From positions 1 to 51,629 of the forward strand of contig JALNLN010000011.1 of NCBI GenBank assembly GCA_023267855.1: a stretch of 51,629 bases of DNA, given 5' to 3'. The position numbers and the translations under genes are program-made. Below, piece after piece: positions 16,762 through 26,535 of the stretch (the first letter of the stretch is position 1; every line of letters begins with the position of its first letter). Source of the stretch: Candidatus Geocrenenecus dongiae (lineage in GTDB: Archaea; Thermoproteota; Nitrososphaeria_A; Caldarchaeales; Wolframiiraptoraceae). The notes under the pieces were generated by a model. The model was given only the letters and a program-made list of their open reading frames with translations. It made no database searches and was not told the origin of the DNA.

Positions 16762-17900
16762 CGTAGCTTGAGAAGTAGGAGGAAGGGTAGAGCGAGGATT
16801 ACAATTAGTGAAGTTATTAAGAAGCCATTTCCAGCTCCGAGAATATCTATCAAAAATCCTATCAATCCAGGAGATATTATGAACCCTAATCCAAGAACCC
16901 CCTCCATCAACCCTATCGATGTACTTCTATAGCCTGCATCTATCTTAATATTAATTAATATGAAAGATGAAATGAAGAATATACCGTTTACGAAGCCAGC
17001 GATCAGTAGAGATATAATGATTAACGTGAAATCTATTCTAGCTAGAAAAATTATTGAAAGCGACATAAAGATTGTTGAAAAGATCATCATCAAAGCTGGA
17101 TTGAAGATGTTTAATTTATTGGTAAGCATATATGCGATAGTTCTTGCAAGTCCAAATAATGTGAATATTAATCCTATTTCTACATTACTCCAACCAATCT
17201 CATAAAAGTATGAAGGAGCTAATGCAATAATGCACGACATGCCAAAAGTGAATAAGAAAACACTAACATACATAGACCATATACTCTTAGAACTCTTCAC
17301 AATATCAATTCTCTGCTTATCTTTTACGTTAATTTTACGAATCTGTAATTTACCCATACTGTAGATGATAGGTAAACCAGTAATTGATAGTAGAGTACAA
17401 AGAAGGAATAAACCCTCCACACCTATTAACTGAGAGATAAATCCTCCAAAGATAGGTCCTATGAAGTATGCCGTAGACCATGAAGTAGAAAAACCTGAGA
17501 ATATTTTCCATTTAGATTCTTCACTTACGAATTCCGCTATTATGGATTCAGCTACCGGCCAATAGAAAACCATCGAGATTCCCACCAATATATTTCCCAC
17601 GATCACGTCAAGATAGTTTCTTGAAAAGTATAGAGAAGCTAAACCTATGGATAGAGAGATTGGAGATAACATGTATAGAGTTCTTAGATCATATCTAGTT
17701 GTTAGAAATCCTACGAAGAAAGGTAGTATCGAGTATGGGATACCTCTCAAGCTACCGGTCAATCCTATGAAAGTGTAGCTGGCTCCCATCTCCATCAAGA
17801 ATATAGGTATAAAGTAGGTTGAAGAAGATAAGGTTGCACCGATTATGAAGCTAGATAAATACAACCTAAGTTTTAGTAATCTTTCATCAAACATCATCAC
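16758..17900 (-). CDS. MFS transporter
   Basis: The 380-residue protein has about 11-12 hydrophobic segments and a family-like loop after the second helix (FLTTRYDLRTLYML). A central cytoplasmic loop with basic residues (KLQIRKINVKDKQR) divides the two six-helix halves. It is a secondary membrane transporter; the substrate is unknown. The stop of a small two-helix protein lies 4 bp upstream, so both probably share an mRNA with the MBL hydrolase further upstream. Start may be any of three consecutive Met codons. Confidence 0.87.
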   Translation of the reverse strand: MMMFDERLLKLRLYLSSFIIGATLSSSTYFIPIFLMEMGASYTFIGLTGSLRGIPYSILPFFVGFLTTRYDLRTLYMLSPISLSIGLASLYFSRNYLDVIVGNILVGISMVFYWPVAESIIAEFVSEESKWKIFSGFSTSWSTAYFIGPIFGGFISQLIGVEGLFLLCTLLSITGLPIIYSMGKLQIRKINVKDKQRIDIVKSSKSIWSMYVSVFLFTFGMSCIIALAPSYFYEIGWSNVEIGLIFTLFGLARTIAYMLTNKLNIFNPALMMIFSTIFMSLSIIFLARIDFTLIIISLLIAGFVNGIFFISSFILINIKIDAGYRSTSIGLMEGVLGLGFIISPGLIGFLIDILGAGNGFLITSLIVILALPFLLLLKLR

Positions 17901-17904
17901 ACCT

Positions 17905-18096
17905 TCACGAACTTTCTTTTAAAGATATCAATAGTATAAGTAGTAACGTTATTATACACGCTACTAAGATAGTTATAAAATCTAAGACTACCTGTAAATT
18001 TGAAGCCAGTCCAAAACCTAGAAATATGGATACTATGAACACTATCATAATAGTAGCAAATCTATACCGTTCAACAAATCTCTGCATACTCAACAA
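17905..18096 (-). CDS. Small two-helix membrane protein
   Basis: This 63-residue protein has two hydrophobic segments (about residues 13-33 and 37-58) separated by NLQVV, with a basic N-terminus and a short charged tail. It belongs to the leftward group MBL hydrolase - this gene - MFS transporter, with gaps of 48 and 4 bp. It may be a partner of the transporter. No family recognised. Confidence 0.6.
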   Translation of the reverse strand: MLSMQRFVERYRFATIMIVFIVSIFLGFGLASNLQVVLDFITILVACIITLLLILLISLKESS

Positions 18097-18144
18097 TTAT
18101 AGAAATGGCTTAATCTTATATTTGTGGATTAACTTTCTCATAGA

Positions 18145-18801
18145 TCATAAATGTTTCTCTCTATACAATCCTCCGATACCGATAAACGGGTTGTATAGTT
18201 TCTCTATACCGATGGTTGTAGAAGGACCGTGCCCTGGAAATACACTATAATCTTCTGGTAATGATAAGAGTTTTCTAGTTAGAGAATCTATGAGCATCTG
18301 TAGATTCCCCCCCGGTAGATCTGTTCTTCCAATAGAACCTGCAAACAACGTATCTCCTGTAAAAACAGCGCCTTCAATAACATAGCATACACTTCCAGAT
18401 GTATGTCCAGGTGTATGAATTACTTTCATTTCATAATCTCCTATCTTTATTATATCTCCTTCAGATACATATCCATCTGGAGCTGGAGGGCCTAAACGTT
18501 CTTCACCAAACAATTTCATATAGCTTTCAGAAGCTCTCTCAAGTAATGGGAGATCTTCTCTATGAATGTAGAATTTGCATCCAAGCTGCTCTTTTACTTC
18601 TCTTACAGCTAATACGTGGTCAAAGTGGCCATGTGTAGCATATATTGCTTTAACTTTCACATCGTTCTTTTCAATCATTCTCAAAATCTTATCTGCTTCA
18701 TCTCCAGCGTCTATAATTATGGCCTCTCTAAGATCTGGATCAAATACAACATAAGAGTTACTCATAAGTAATCCTACTTCTACGACATCCATCATCAGCA
18801 T
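18145..18801 (-). CDS. MBL-fold metallohydrolase, glyoxalase II-like
   Basis: The 218-residue protein has the metallo-beta-lactamase motif THGHFDH (residues 56-62), followed by VIHTPGHTSGSV (third metal His), FTGDTLF (bridging Asp) and a late VFPGHGPST His. This is the hydroxyacylglutathione hydrolase-like branch, which hydrolyses thioesters in the cytoplasm. Archaea generally lack glutathione, so the real substrate is unknown. The start may be at Met1 or Met4. It probably heads the operon with the small membrane protein and the MFS transporter. Confidence 0.88.
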   Translation of the reverse strand: MLMMDVVEVGLLMSNSYVVFDPDLREAIIIDAGDEADKILRMIEKNDVKVKAIYATHGHFDHVLAVREVKEQLGCKFYIHREDLPLLERASESYMKLFGEERLGPPAPDGYVSEGDIIKIGDYEMKVIHTPGHTSGSVCYVIEGAVFTGDTLFAGSIGRTDLPGGNLQMLIDSLTRKLLSLPEDYSVFPGHGPSTTIGIEKLYNPFIGIGGLYREKHL

Positions 18802-18872
18802 CTCATCATCACCTTATAGGAATACCCACGCCTTAATTTTAAGATGACTAACTTACTCTGAAATACATTTTG

Positions 18873-21368
18873 CTAGAAGAATTTCTCTAAACTCGTGACG
18901 CCAATTATCTGATCAAAATCTATATCTAAAGCATCAAAGACTTGTTCAAAAGCTGACATCAAGTATTCTACATACTTATCTACATCTATCTGGTCTTTTC
19001 TCGCAAACTCTAAAGGTGCTACACCATCCTTATCTTTCGTCTTAACATATTCTATAATATCTCCAGAAACTACCTGAATACCTCTCTGTATAAGTTTTCT
19101 AGCAGCCTTAACATGTGGAGGCGTCGTCTTGACATACTTATCAACACTCTTAGACAACATGACCTTGAAGGACAAGTCTTGTAATTCGTATTCTCCATTC
19201 TTCAATTTCTCATACCAAGTTCTAACTATCTCCTTTATCTTTTCTTTTGCCTGCTCTAAGGTTTCTTCATCTCTAACTTCTTTAAGAGTTTTAATCATAT
19301 CTTCAAAAGCGTCTTTGATGAATCTTGGGATATGTTTCTTCTTAGCTGTTAGTCCTTTGATATCTACTACTCCTTTATCTGTTAATCCAAGATAATTCTT
19401 CTTCCGCATCGATAATACTACGTATTCGTATCTTTTATCAACTTCTAAATCTAGTCTAAGAGTTTTCTTTGCCCAATTGATTAACTCATTAATTAATTCT
19501 TCTTTTTCAGCTTTCAAGAATAGTGAATCTGTATCCCCGTAAATCACTTTTATGCCTAATGATCTCGCTTTCTCAATAGTCTTTAGGAAGGCATCACGTG
19601 CAATTGCTGTTGTACTTTCAGCAACTGGGGGACAGTAAAGTGGAAATTCTTCGAAACCGAAAACACCGTAAGCAGCATTTAGGAAGACCTTTAGAGCTTT
19701 CTGGACCACTCCATACCATCTTCTCTGAACTTCTGGGAGAGACTTATCACTACTGAGAGGTTTGTACACTCTAACTCTTATATCTCTTAGAAAACCTATT
19801 AACTCGCTTTGTATACCTCTTCTTTTTCTGCATATCCAGTGAGATGTTTCTGGAACAAGATTTACACGGCATTCTTCATGAACGCATCTAACTGTTTCGT
19901 AGCTCAGATTCCATTCTTTAAGCACAGATGGATAGAGAGATGCAAAGTCAACTACTATTACATTAAAGTGCACTCCTGGAATAGGTTCAACCACTATGGC
20001 CCCTCTATACTTCTTCCCCTCAATTACAGGTTTTGTTGAGATGACACCTTTCTCTATAATCAACTCATCTGGTCTAGGTATTAGGTATCCTCTCTTCCTA
20101 TGCTCATAATATAGGAGGCTTTTAATCCATCCCGATACACCATGTCTACAAACATCTTCTATAGGCATCCTACTAATCCTAGATATGACTATGAGTAGTT
20201 TTAGAAGAAGTTCATCATCGAAGGAAAGCAATTCGTATACGAGTAGAGCATCATAGAAACTATATCTCGCAAGCTCACTACTAGTAAGCTGGCTAATAGG
20301 TTTATCTATAACTATCTTTCCTTTTCCGATCAATGCTTGTGCAATAGCTTCTAGAGTATGCTCTCTATACTTATTATCGAATGCGTAAACTTGTATGCTC
20401 TTATTATTGAACAATCTGTACAAATCTATATGGATACCTCTTCTAAGAGATGCTCCTTCTTTACCCAAAACTATAGGTATCTTTTCTTTAGGAATTCTTA
20501 ACTGTTCTCCTCTTCTTCTAAGGTAAGGTAAATCGAAATCATCTCCGTTGAATGTAGCGATTATTGGGTAGGAGTCAAGAACTTCGTAAACTTTTTTTAA
20601 CATCTCTACTTCATCTTCAAAAATAATTACATTGAATTCTTCTGTCCCCTCAACTTCTGTAAAATTCTGTGTTTTGAGTAGATATACTTCTCTCCTTCCA
20701 TCACTTCCAACAAATGAAACTGCTACAACTTTATCTCTAGCTTTATCTGGAGTTGGGACTCTCGTAGCTATTGGTGAGAGAACTTCTATATCTACTGAGA
20801 GATACTTGAGTTTAGGTCTATCAGCCTCCATTAGAGCTAGCCATTCCGCTATAGCTTTCTTTTCTTCACTAGAAAAATCTGGAAAGTAGAGTGAGATCAT
20901 CTTCTTAATCTTCTCTAAGTCTATCTCTACTGCGTAGACTCTACCCTTATCTACATAGTAAGATATGCTAGGGACAAGACCCATATCATACATATAGCAT
21001 AAGTGATATGGTATGTCTGCTTCCCAAGCTTTAATCTTCTCTCTAATAGAATTTGTTGTTCCACCTATTGCTAATGGGTCGTTTGCAACTATCTTCGTAA
21101 CATTAATCCTGGTATCACGTAGTAGATCATACTTCTCTTCACTTTCAAGTTTGAGGACGCCTGGTAGCTTAAGTTTTTCTACCTCTTCTATAGTCTCCTT
21201 CACGTAGCAGTATGGTTTATGGTTTGTTTGATCGTAAAAAACTTCTACATGGTTATCTTCTGGATCAAGCATTTTAAGATAAGCTTTCCCTTCTTTCCCA
21301 TCATAAGCACATCCAAGAAGAAAATATGTTTTAACATTAAGATGCTGGTCGAGAACCGTCTGCCCCAT
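18873..21368 (-). CDS. Family B DNA polymerase (PolB1-like)
   Basis: The 831-residue replicative-type polymerase has all family motifs. Exonuclease motifs are DIE (193-195), FNGDDFD (273-279) and YSFYDALL (369-376). Polymerase motifs are DFASLYPS (474-481), KVFLNAAYGVFG (560-571) and YGDTDS (610-615). Proofreading and catalytic acids are intact. The spacing and the DIEVLSPIATRVPTPDKA stretch resemble crenarchaeal PolB1. No intein is seen. It is divergent from the NSUN-like methyltransferase, 88 bp apart. Confidence 0.95.
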   Translation of the reverse strand: MGQTVLDQHLNVKTYFLLGCAYDGKEGKAYLKMLDPEDNHVEVFYDQTNHKPYCYVKETIEEVEKLKLPGVLKLESEEKYDLLRDTRINVTKIVANDPLAIGGTTNSIREKIKAWEADIPYHLCYMYDMGLVPSISYYVDKGRVYAVEIDLEKIKKMISLYFPDFSSEEKKAIAEWLALMEADRPKLKYLSVDIEVLSPIATRVPTPDKARDKVVAVSFVGSDGRREVYLLKTQNFTEVEGTEEFNVIIFEDEVEMLKKVYEVLDSYPIIATFNGDDFDLPYLRRRGEQLRIPKEKIPIVLGKEGASLRRGIHIDLYRLFNNKSIQVYAFDNKYREHTLEAIAQALIGKGKIVIDKPISQLTSSELARYSFYDALLVYELLSFDDELLLKLLIVISRISRMPIEDVCRHGVSGWIKSLLYYEHRKRGYLIPRPDELIIEKGVISTKPVIEGKKYRGAIVVEPIPGVHFNVIVVDFASLYPSVLKEWNLSYETVRCVHEECRVNLVPETSHWICRKRRGIQSELIGFLRDIRVRVYKPLSSDKSLPEVQRRWYGVVQKALKVFLNAAYGVFGFEEFPLYCPPVAESTTAIARDAFLKTIEKARSLGIKVIYGDTDSLFLKAEKEELINELINWAKKTLRLDLEVDKRYEYVVLSMRKKNYLGLTDKGVVDIKGLTAKKKHIPRFIKDAFEDMIKTLKEVRDEETLEQAKEKIKEIVRTWYEKLKNGEYELQDLSFKVMLSKSVDKYVKTTPPHVKAARKLIQRGIQVVSGDIIEYVKTKDKDGVAPLEFARKDQIDVDKYVEYLMSAFEQVFDALDIDFDQIIGVTSLEKFF

Positions 21369-21456
21369 CTCTGAACAAGAAGAGTGAAACGTTACTTATT
21401 TTCTTTACGGGCTCTCTGTAAAATACATATTATCTAGATGTAAGACAGATCTTAGG

Positions 21457-22773
21457 GTGCTTGTGGAAGCTAAAGCATTAATACTCTGCTTAGAAGCTCT
21501 TAAAATAACACGTAGGGAAAAAATTTCTCCAAGCTCTAGCTTATACATAGCGTATAGGAAAGGCAAGTATGGTACTAGTGAGCTGAGAATGGCCCGTAAA
21601 ATACTCCATCTATACTCTATATACAGAAAAACCATAAATAACATACTAACAAATATCATGGACACCTTAGATCTAAGCTGGGAAGCAAAAAAGATACTAG
21701 AACTCTTATCTACATCTATCTTATACGGTTTAAGATTTAGAGATATTGAAAAACTTGTATTGGATTTAAGAAGAACTCTAGGGAAGGATTGGCCAAAAGA
21801 ATTAGAGAAACATATAGGTCTTATTAGATTTCTCGATAAAATAGATAGATCAATTCTCTTCAAAGAACATGTTGTAGAAAACTATCAAGAGTGGTTCGTG
21901 AAGTATGTTGAAGAACTTTTAGGTAGAGTGGAGGCAAGACGTTACCTCGGTTTCCAAGATAATGTTAATCCACCCATCTACGCTGTACTGAATAAGCTGA
22001 AGAAAAATGAAGAAGAAATCATAAAGATCGCTGAAGAGAATAATGTACATCTCAGAATAGATAAAAGACTTCCAGGAATATACATTCTAGAAGCAGAAGA
22101 TACTAGAAGATTAAAGAAACTACTAGATGCTGGTTTGATAACGATACAGGACTTCTCGAGTTATTATGCTGTTAGAATCTTGGATCCGAAACCACAAGAA
22201 AAGATTCTAGACGTGTGTTCAGCTCCAGGTACAAAAACTTTCCTAATGACTTTGAATATGAAGAATAGAGGTCTTATAGTTTCTATAGATTCTTCATGGA
22301 CTAGAATAAAAGGACAGAAGAAGAGGATGAAGTTTCTCGGTGTGGAGATAGCATATGAGATTCAAGCAGACGCTAGATATCCTCTACCTATTCAAGAGAA
22401 GTTTGATAAGGTTATTGTAGATCCTCCATGTAGTTCTACTGGACTAATCTGGAGAGAGCCATTCTATAGATGGTTTATAAAACCTAGACATATTAGAGCA
22501 TTTGCAAAACTCCAATCAGAAATCTTGAACACATCATCTAAGTATGTTAAGGATGGAGGATTACTACTCTACTCTACATGTAGCATAACAATCGAGGAGA
22601 ATGAATATGTTGTAGAAGATTTCTTAAAGATGAATCCAGAATTTAGCTTAGTAGATATAGAGATAGAGGTCGGGTCTAGAGGTTTAAGAGGACTTGAAGA
22701 ATCTAGAAGACTCTATCCTCATAGAGATCTATGCAACGGTTTCTTTGTAACACTATTCAGAAAGAAGGATTGA
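21457..22773 (+). CDS. NOL1/NOP2/NSUN family RNA m5C methyltransferase
   Basis: The 438-residue protein has an N-terminal helical NusB-like region (about 1-150), then a PUA-like stretch and a Rossmann methyltransferase domain. Motif I is VCSAPGTKT, the DPPCSS motif provides the releasing cysteine, and YSTCSI provides the catalytic cysteine. It makes 5-methylcytosine in rRNA or tRNA. The start is GTG 21457, with GTG 21463 as an alternative. It begins a run of RNA-modification genes on the plus strand. Confidence 0.9.
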   Translation: MLVEAKALILCLEALKITRREKISPSSSLYIAYRKGKYGTSELRMARKILHLYSIYRKTINNILTNIMDTLDLSWEAKKILELLSTSILYGLRFRDIEKLVLDLRRTLGKDWPKELEKHIGLIRFLDKIDRSILFKEHVVENYQEWFVKYVEELLGRVEARRYLGFQDNVNPPIYAVLNKLKKNEEEIIKIAEENNVHLRIDKRLPGIYILEAEDTRRLKKLLDAGLITIQDFSSYYAVRILDPKPQEKILDVCSAPGTKTFLMTLNMKNRGLIVSIDSSWTRIKGQKKRMKFLGVEIAYEIQADARYPLPIQEKFDKVIVDPPCSSTGLIWREPFYRWFIKPRHIRAFAKLQSEILNTSSKYVKDGGLLLYSTCSITIEENEYVVEDFLKMNPEFSLVDIEIEVGSRGLRGLEESRRLYPHRDLCNGFFVTLFRKKD

Positions 22774-22859
22774 GATATATAAACGGGAAAGAATGTGTAA
22801 GATCTCTAAAAAGATGATATATCTTTATTTCCCGTCTTCTATGTTTAGGTTAGGATAGA

Positions 22860-24050
22860 TTGTTGGAAGATTATAGTAAAGTGCTTGGGTTTGGAGTAGA
22901 GTATAGAGAAGAAGGATTAGCTAGGTTTTTAGCCCCCAAGCTTCCTTCCTCGAAAAATTATGCACCAACTTCCCTACCGGCATTCTACAATCCTAAATCA
23001 AAGTCTAACAGAGATATGACTATACTCTTCTTAAAAGCATTCTTCCAAGATAGGAAGATTTCTGTATGCGAGCCACTTGCAGGTATAGGTATTAGAACTA
23101 TAAGGATGTTCTTAGAAACAGGAATAATTGAAAATTCTGTAGTGAATGATATTTCTAGAAATGCTTACGAGTTAATGAAGATAAATTTCAAGTTAAACAA
23201 TATAGAAAGTAATGTAGAGATAAAGAATAGAGATGCAAATGAACTACTTACGAGTCTACGTAGGAGATTTACATACGTAGATATAGATCCAGCTGGCTCT
23301 CCAGCAACCTTCTTAGAAAATGGGTTTAGATCATGTTTCAAGAAGGATTCTGTACTTGCAGCTACTTCAACAGATCTATCCGCACTCACAGGTTCTAAAC
23401 CTACATCTTGTTTCAGGAAGTACGGGGTTTACAGTATTAAAACACCTTTCTCTAAAGAAATAGCGTTAAGAATTTTGGCAGGTTTCATGGTGAAGACTGC
23501 TGCACGTTTAGGTTTATCCGCTGAGCCTGTACTCTCATTCATTAAAGACCATTACGCACGTGTATTTGTTAAGATACGTTATGGAATAGAAAGAGCAAAG
23601 AAAGTTTTAAAGAATCTCGGCTGGATTTCTTACTGTAAAGTGTGTGGAAATATACAGACTTCTAGTATTCCTGACCCACCTCAACTAAAATGTGTTTTCT
23701 GTAATGCTGATATGCTTACAGTAGGTCTAGTATGGATCGGGGAGCTCACTAACCGTGAACTAGTAAGTAAGATGCTACAAGAAGCATTAGAGAATAAGCA
23801 ACTCTATGGAGATATATCTAAACTTCTCCAATACCTAGTAGATGAAGATTCATCAATGATCGGCTACTATCCAGTAAATTATCTAGCATCTAAACTCTCT
23901 GTAAATCCTGTTAAACCTACACATCTTATAGAAGAACTTAGAAAGATGGGATATAGAGCTACACACGTACATATGGATTCTTCAGCCGTGAAGACAGAAG
24001 CCCCGATCAATATAATCAAAGACATCTTTAAATTATTATCAAAAAGATAG
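22860..24050 (+). CDS. trm1: tRNA (guanine-26-N2) dimethyltransferase Trm1
   Basis: The 396-residue protein shows the Trm1 pattern: an early YAPTSLPAFYNP segment, motif I (CEPLAGIGIRT, about 69-79), motif IV as VDIDPAGSP, and a C-terminal zinc finger (CKVC and CVFC). It dimethylates G26 in tRNAs, preventing misfolding in thermophiles. The first in-frame start is TTG 22860; a second TTG codon follows directly. Confidence 0.93.
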   Translation: MLEDYSKVLGFGVEYREEGLARFLAPKLPSSKNYAPTSLPAFYNPKSKSNRDMTILFLKAFFQDRKISVCEPLAGIGIRTIRMFLETGIIENSVVNDISRNAYELMKINFKLNNIESNVEIKNRDANELLTSLRRRFTYVDIDPAGSPATFLENGFRSCFKKDSVLAATSTDLSALTGSKPTSCFRKYGVYSIKTPFSKEIALRILAGFMVKTAARLGLSAEPVLSFIKDHYARVFVKIRYGIERAKKVLKNLGWISYCKVCGNIQTSSIPDPPQLKCVFCNADMLTVGLVWIGELTNRELVSKMLQEALENKQLYGDISKLLQYLVDEDSSMIGYYPVNYLASKLSVNPVKPTHLIEELRKMGYRATHVHMDSSAVKTEAPINIIKDIFKLLSKR

Positions 24051-24158
24051 AAGAGAACTGTTCTTTAAAACACTTATGATAGAGTTTTCGATAATAATGT
24101 GAGAAGAATTTCTCCGTTATGCTTAAATTATAGCTACGGAATTTCTATATTGGGTCTC

Positions 24159-24566
24159 ATGTCTGAACGTGAAGAGCATGGGAACAAAGTTTGTGAAATT
24201 CTAGATTCTATATGGCGTGAATTATCTGAGATGTTGAGAGAATTGATTAATAGGAATGTCGAAATCCCGAATGCTTTAAGAGTTGCCTTAGATGGTGCAA
24301 AAATATTGATAAATCTATGTAAACATCATTCAAGACTTGCGTTTGATATAACTCCCTCCATGCTAGATAGTATACAAGGGTTTTGCGTAGGATGTTGTGG
24401 AGCGGATATAGTAGCAAGAATAACTTGTGAATTAAAGACAGCACAGGATCTCATAACAGTTAGAGCAGCATCAGTACTAGGTAAAGAAAAATTAGAAGAT
24501 TGGCAGAAGAAACTTGATAGTATCTGGAGGCAGTTAGGTAGAGAGTATACATGCTCACCTGTATGA
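24159..24566 (+). CDS. Uncharacterised protein with CxxCC motif
   Basis: A mostly helical protein of 135 residues with the cysteine motif CVGCC in its second half and a late LDSIWRQLGREYTC tail. ATG 24159 is preferred because GCTTAAATTATAGC (24121-24134) looks like a TATA box about 30 bp upstream; a GTG at 24099 would add 20 residues unlike the rest. It sits between Trm1 and FtsJ on the same strand, so a role in RNA modification is possible by context only. I do not recognise the family. Confidence 0.7.
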   Translation: MSEREEHGNKVCEILDSIWRELSEMLRELINRNVEIPNALRVALDGAKILINLCKHHSRLAFDITPSMLDSIQGFCVGCCGADIVARITCELKTAQDLITVRAASVLGKEKLEDWQKKLDSIWRQLGREYTCSPV

Positions 24567-24648
24567 ATATCGAGGGATAACTAAGATAAGATTCATTAAC
24601 GAAATCTTTATGGTTCCTGGTACATATTTTTAGTTAAGGGTATATTGT

Positions 24649-25257
24649 ATGGTTAGAAATTGGGGTCTTGAAGCTCAGAGAGATCCTTACCGTAGAAGAG
24701 CTAAACTTGAAGGATATAGATCTAGAGCTGCATACAAGTTAATAGAAGCAGATAAGAAATTCCGTTTAATAAAGAGGGGAGATATTGTTGTTGAGCTTGG
24801 TGCTTGGCCGGGTGGTATGGCTCAAGTAGCTGCGCAGCTCGTCGGTCCTGAAGGTCTTGTAATAGCTGTTGATGTTAGAGAGTTTAAGAAGTTTCAAGAA
24901 CCAAACATAATCACTTTAAAAGCAGACATTCTTAGAGACGATATAGTTGAAGATATCTTTAAGATTACCAAAGGTAAAGGCGTAGAGTTACTGATTTCAG
25001 ATGCTTCTCCAACATTTACTGGGATAAGAGAATTAGATATACAGAGACAACTAGAACTTACGGAGAGGGCTCTCGAAATCTCTCTAAGCCTAGTCAAAAC
25101 TGGGGGCTCAGTAATGTTGAAAAGTTTTGAATCAAATGAATTAAGAATTCTTGAAAGAGAGTTAAAGAAAAACTTTAACATCGTTACTAGGTTCATCCCC
25201 TCTGCTACCAGGAAAACAAGTTCTGAACTATACCTCATAGGGCGTGGGAAAATCTAG
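24649..25257 (+). CDS. rrmJ: FtsJ/RrmJ-like ribosomal RNA 2'-O-methyltransferase
   Basis: The 202-residue protein matches FtsJ in length and motifs. The N-terminal RSRAAYKL contains the catalytic lysine, motif I is VELGAWPGGMAQVA, the catalytic Asp lies in LISDASP, the catalytic Lys in MLKSFE, and a final catalytic Glu in SSELYLIG. It methylates the ribose of a conserved uridine in the 23S rRNA A-loop. It has an ATG start after a TATA-like stretch and follows the unknown 135-residue gene. Confidence 0.95.
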   Translation: MVRNWGLEAQRDPYRRRAKLEGYRSRAAYKLIEADKKFRLIKRGDIVVELGAWPGGMAQVAAQLVGPEGLVIAVDVREFKKFQEPNIITLKADILRDDIVEDIFKITKGKGVELLISDASPTFTGIRELDIQRQLELTERALEISLSLVKTGGSVMLKSFESNELRILERELKKNFNIVTRFIPSATRKTSSELYLIGRGKI

Positions 25258-25349
25258 CATGCCACTGACATTCTCCCAATATCCTAGAATATTTTAGATT
25301 TAGATAACACTTAAATCATTATTCGAGAAAACTTTTGGTAGGATCTAGT

Positions 25350-25979
25350 ATGGAAGAAAGAATTGCCTTGATACTTTTGGCTGCTGGAAAATCTACCAGG
25401 TTTCCAGGGAATAAGCTTCTAGCTAATGTATGTGGCATGAGTTTGATTGAGAGAATTCTAAGAACGACTTTAAGATCTAGCGTAGACGTGATTGTAGTTG
25501 TTCTTGGACATGAAGCAGAAAAGTTAAGAGAGATAATCGAGAAGATTAAAGATAACCGTGTTAAGATAGTTTACAACTTAGATTATGAGTTAGGTCAAAG
25601 TTCTTCTGTAAAGAAAGGCTTAAAAGAAGTTGCTGAATTTGTTGATGCAGTTATGATTCTCCCCGCCGACGTATCGTTTATTAAACCTGAGGATATTGAC
25701 AGTCTAATAGAAACATTCAAGATAACTAAGAAGGATATAGTGGTTGCATCACATAAGGGTAAACACGGTCATCCAATACTATTCTCTAAGAAACTCTTTA
25801 AAGATATAATGATGATAACAGAAGAAAAGAGAGGTTTGAAGGAAGTTGTTGAGAAAAACCTAGAAGAGATAGTTGAAGTAGAGTTAAGTCCTTACACAGT
25901 GATAGACATAGACACCCCTGAAGATTTAGAGAAAGTAATTGGAATTGTTAAGAGAGATGCATTAACATATTGTGATTAG
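25350..25979 (+). CDS. MobA-like nucleotidyltransferase
   Basis: The 209-residue protein starts with the nucleotide-binding signature LLAAGKSTRFPGNKLL and continues with a metal-binding ILPADVSFI, GHPILFSKKL, and a final DIDTPEDLE. This matches the MobA/MocA group: CTP:molybdopterin cytidylyltransferase and relatives. ATG 25350 was chosen over the in-frame TTG at 25335 because the fold begins directly after it. No molybdenum-enzyme genes are near, so the precise nucleotide product is unknown. It converges on the TFE-beta-like gene with a 4-bp overlap. Confidence 0.82.
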   Translation: MEERIALILLAAGKSTRFPGNKLLANVCGMSLIERILRTTLRSSVDVIVVVLGHEAEKLREIIEKIKDNRVKIVYNLDYELGQSSSVKKGLKEVAEFVDAVMILPADVSFIKPEDIDSLIETFKITKKDIVVASHKGKHGHPILFSKKLFKDIMMITEEKRGLKEVVEKNLEEIVEVELSPYTVIDIDTPEDLEKVIGIVKRDALTYCD

Positions 25980-26389
25980 TTTTCTTGAAGACCCTCTTCT
26001 TGTACTTTTATTTTCTGAGTTTCAGATGGACTCTTATATGCTGATAGAACCCACTCTTCTAACCATATGCATTTTGTTGGTGAGACTGTGCCTCTCCTAC
26101 CACAAACACTATTATACATACATGATGGACACGGAGCACCTTTTATAGGATCTAACGTTACCTGTCTTATTAGAGGAACAAGCCTCCTAGTCCACCTATC
26201 TTTTGCAAATTCTTTAACTCTCTTAACTATACCTTTTTTCTCAAGTTTTATAGCTATTCTAGACCCTTCTCTACTCGTTACACCAAGTTTATGCCAAAGT
26301 TCAGATTGAAGTAAACCCTTATCCTCATATTTAAGGAGAAGTTTTATCGCTCTCTTCTCAAGCTTACTCATCTTCATACTTTCCTTCAA
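25976..26389 (-). CDS. TFE-beta-like (RPC39/RPC34 homologue) transcription factor
   Basis: The 137-residue protein has a winged helix (about residues 8-58, QSELWHKLGVTSREGSRIAI) followed by four spaced cysteines in CPSCMYNSVCG and KCIWLEEW. This resembles the 4Fe-4S domain of archaeal TFE-beta and eukaryotic RPC39. In Sulfolobus, TFE-beta with TFE-alpha helps RNA polymerase open the promoter. It lies 146 bp downstream of TFB on the same strand, which fits a role in initiation. A generic Fe-S winged-helix regulator is the alternative. Confidence 0.65.
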   Translation of the reverse strand: MKESMKMSKLEKRAIKLLLKYEDKGLLQSELWHKLGVTSREGSRIAIKLEKKGIVKRVKEFAKDRWTRRLVPLIRQVTLDPIKGAPCPSCMYNSVCGRRGTVSPTKCIWLEEWVLSAYKSPSETQKIKVQEEGLQEN

Positions 26390-26535
26390 CCAATCATCTT
26401 AAAGTCTATATTATAAGCATTTCCAATAATCCTATTCTATGTGTAATATTATAGATTCTAAGAGAACTATTCTCTTGAAAGATTAGGTATAAATTATTCG
26501 TTAGAATGGGTTGCAGCGAAACGTGTAAGATGCTC

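Noticed and set aside
18873-21368. Intein or split in DNA polymerase B
   Set aside because: All motifs are uninterrupted and the length is normal.
21405-21863. 152-codon leftward open frame
   Set aside because: Overlaps the N-terminal part of the NSUN-like gene on the other strand and has no family features.
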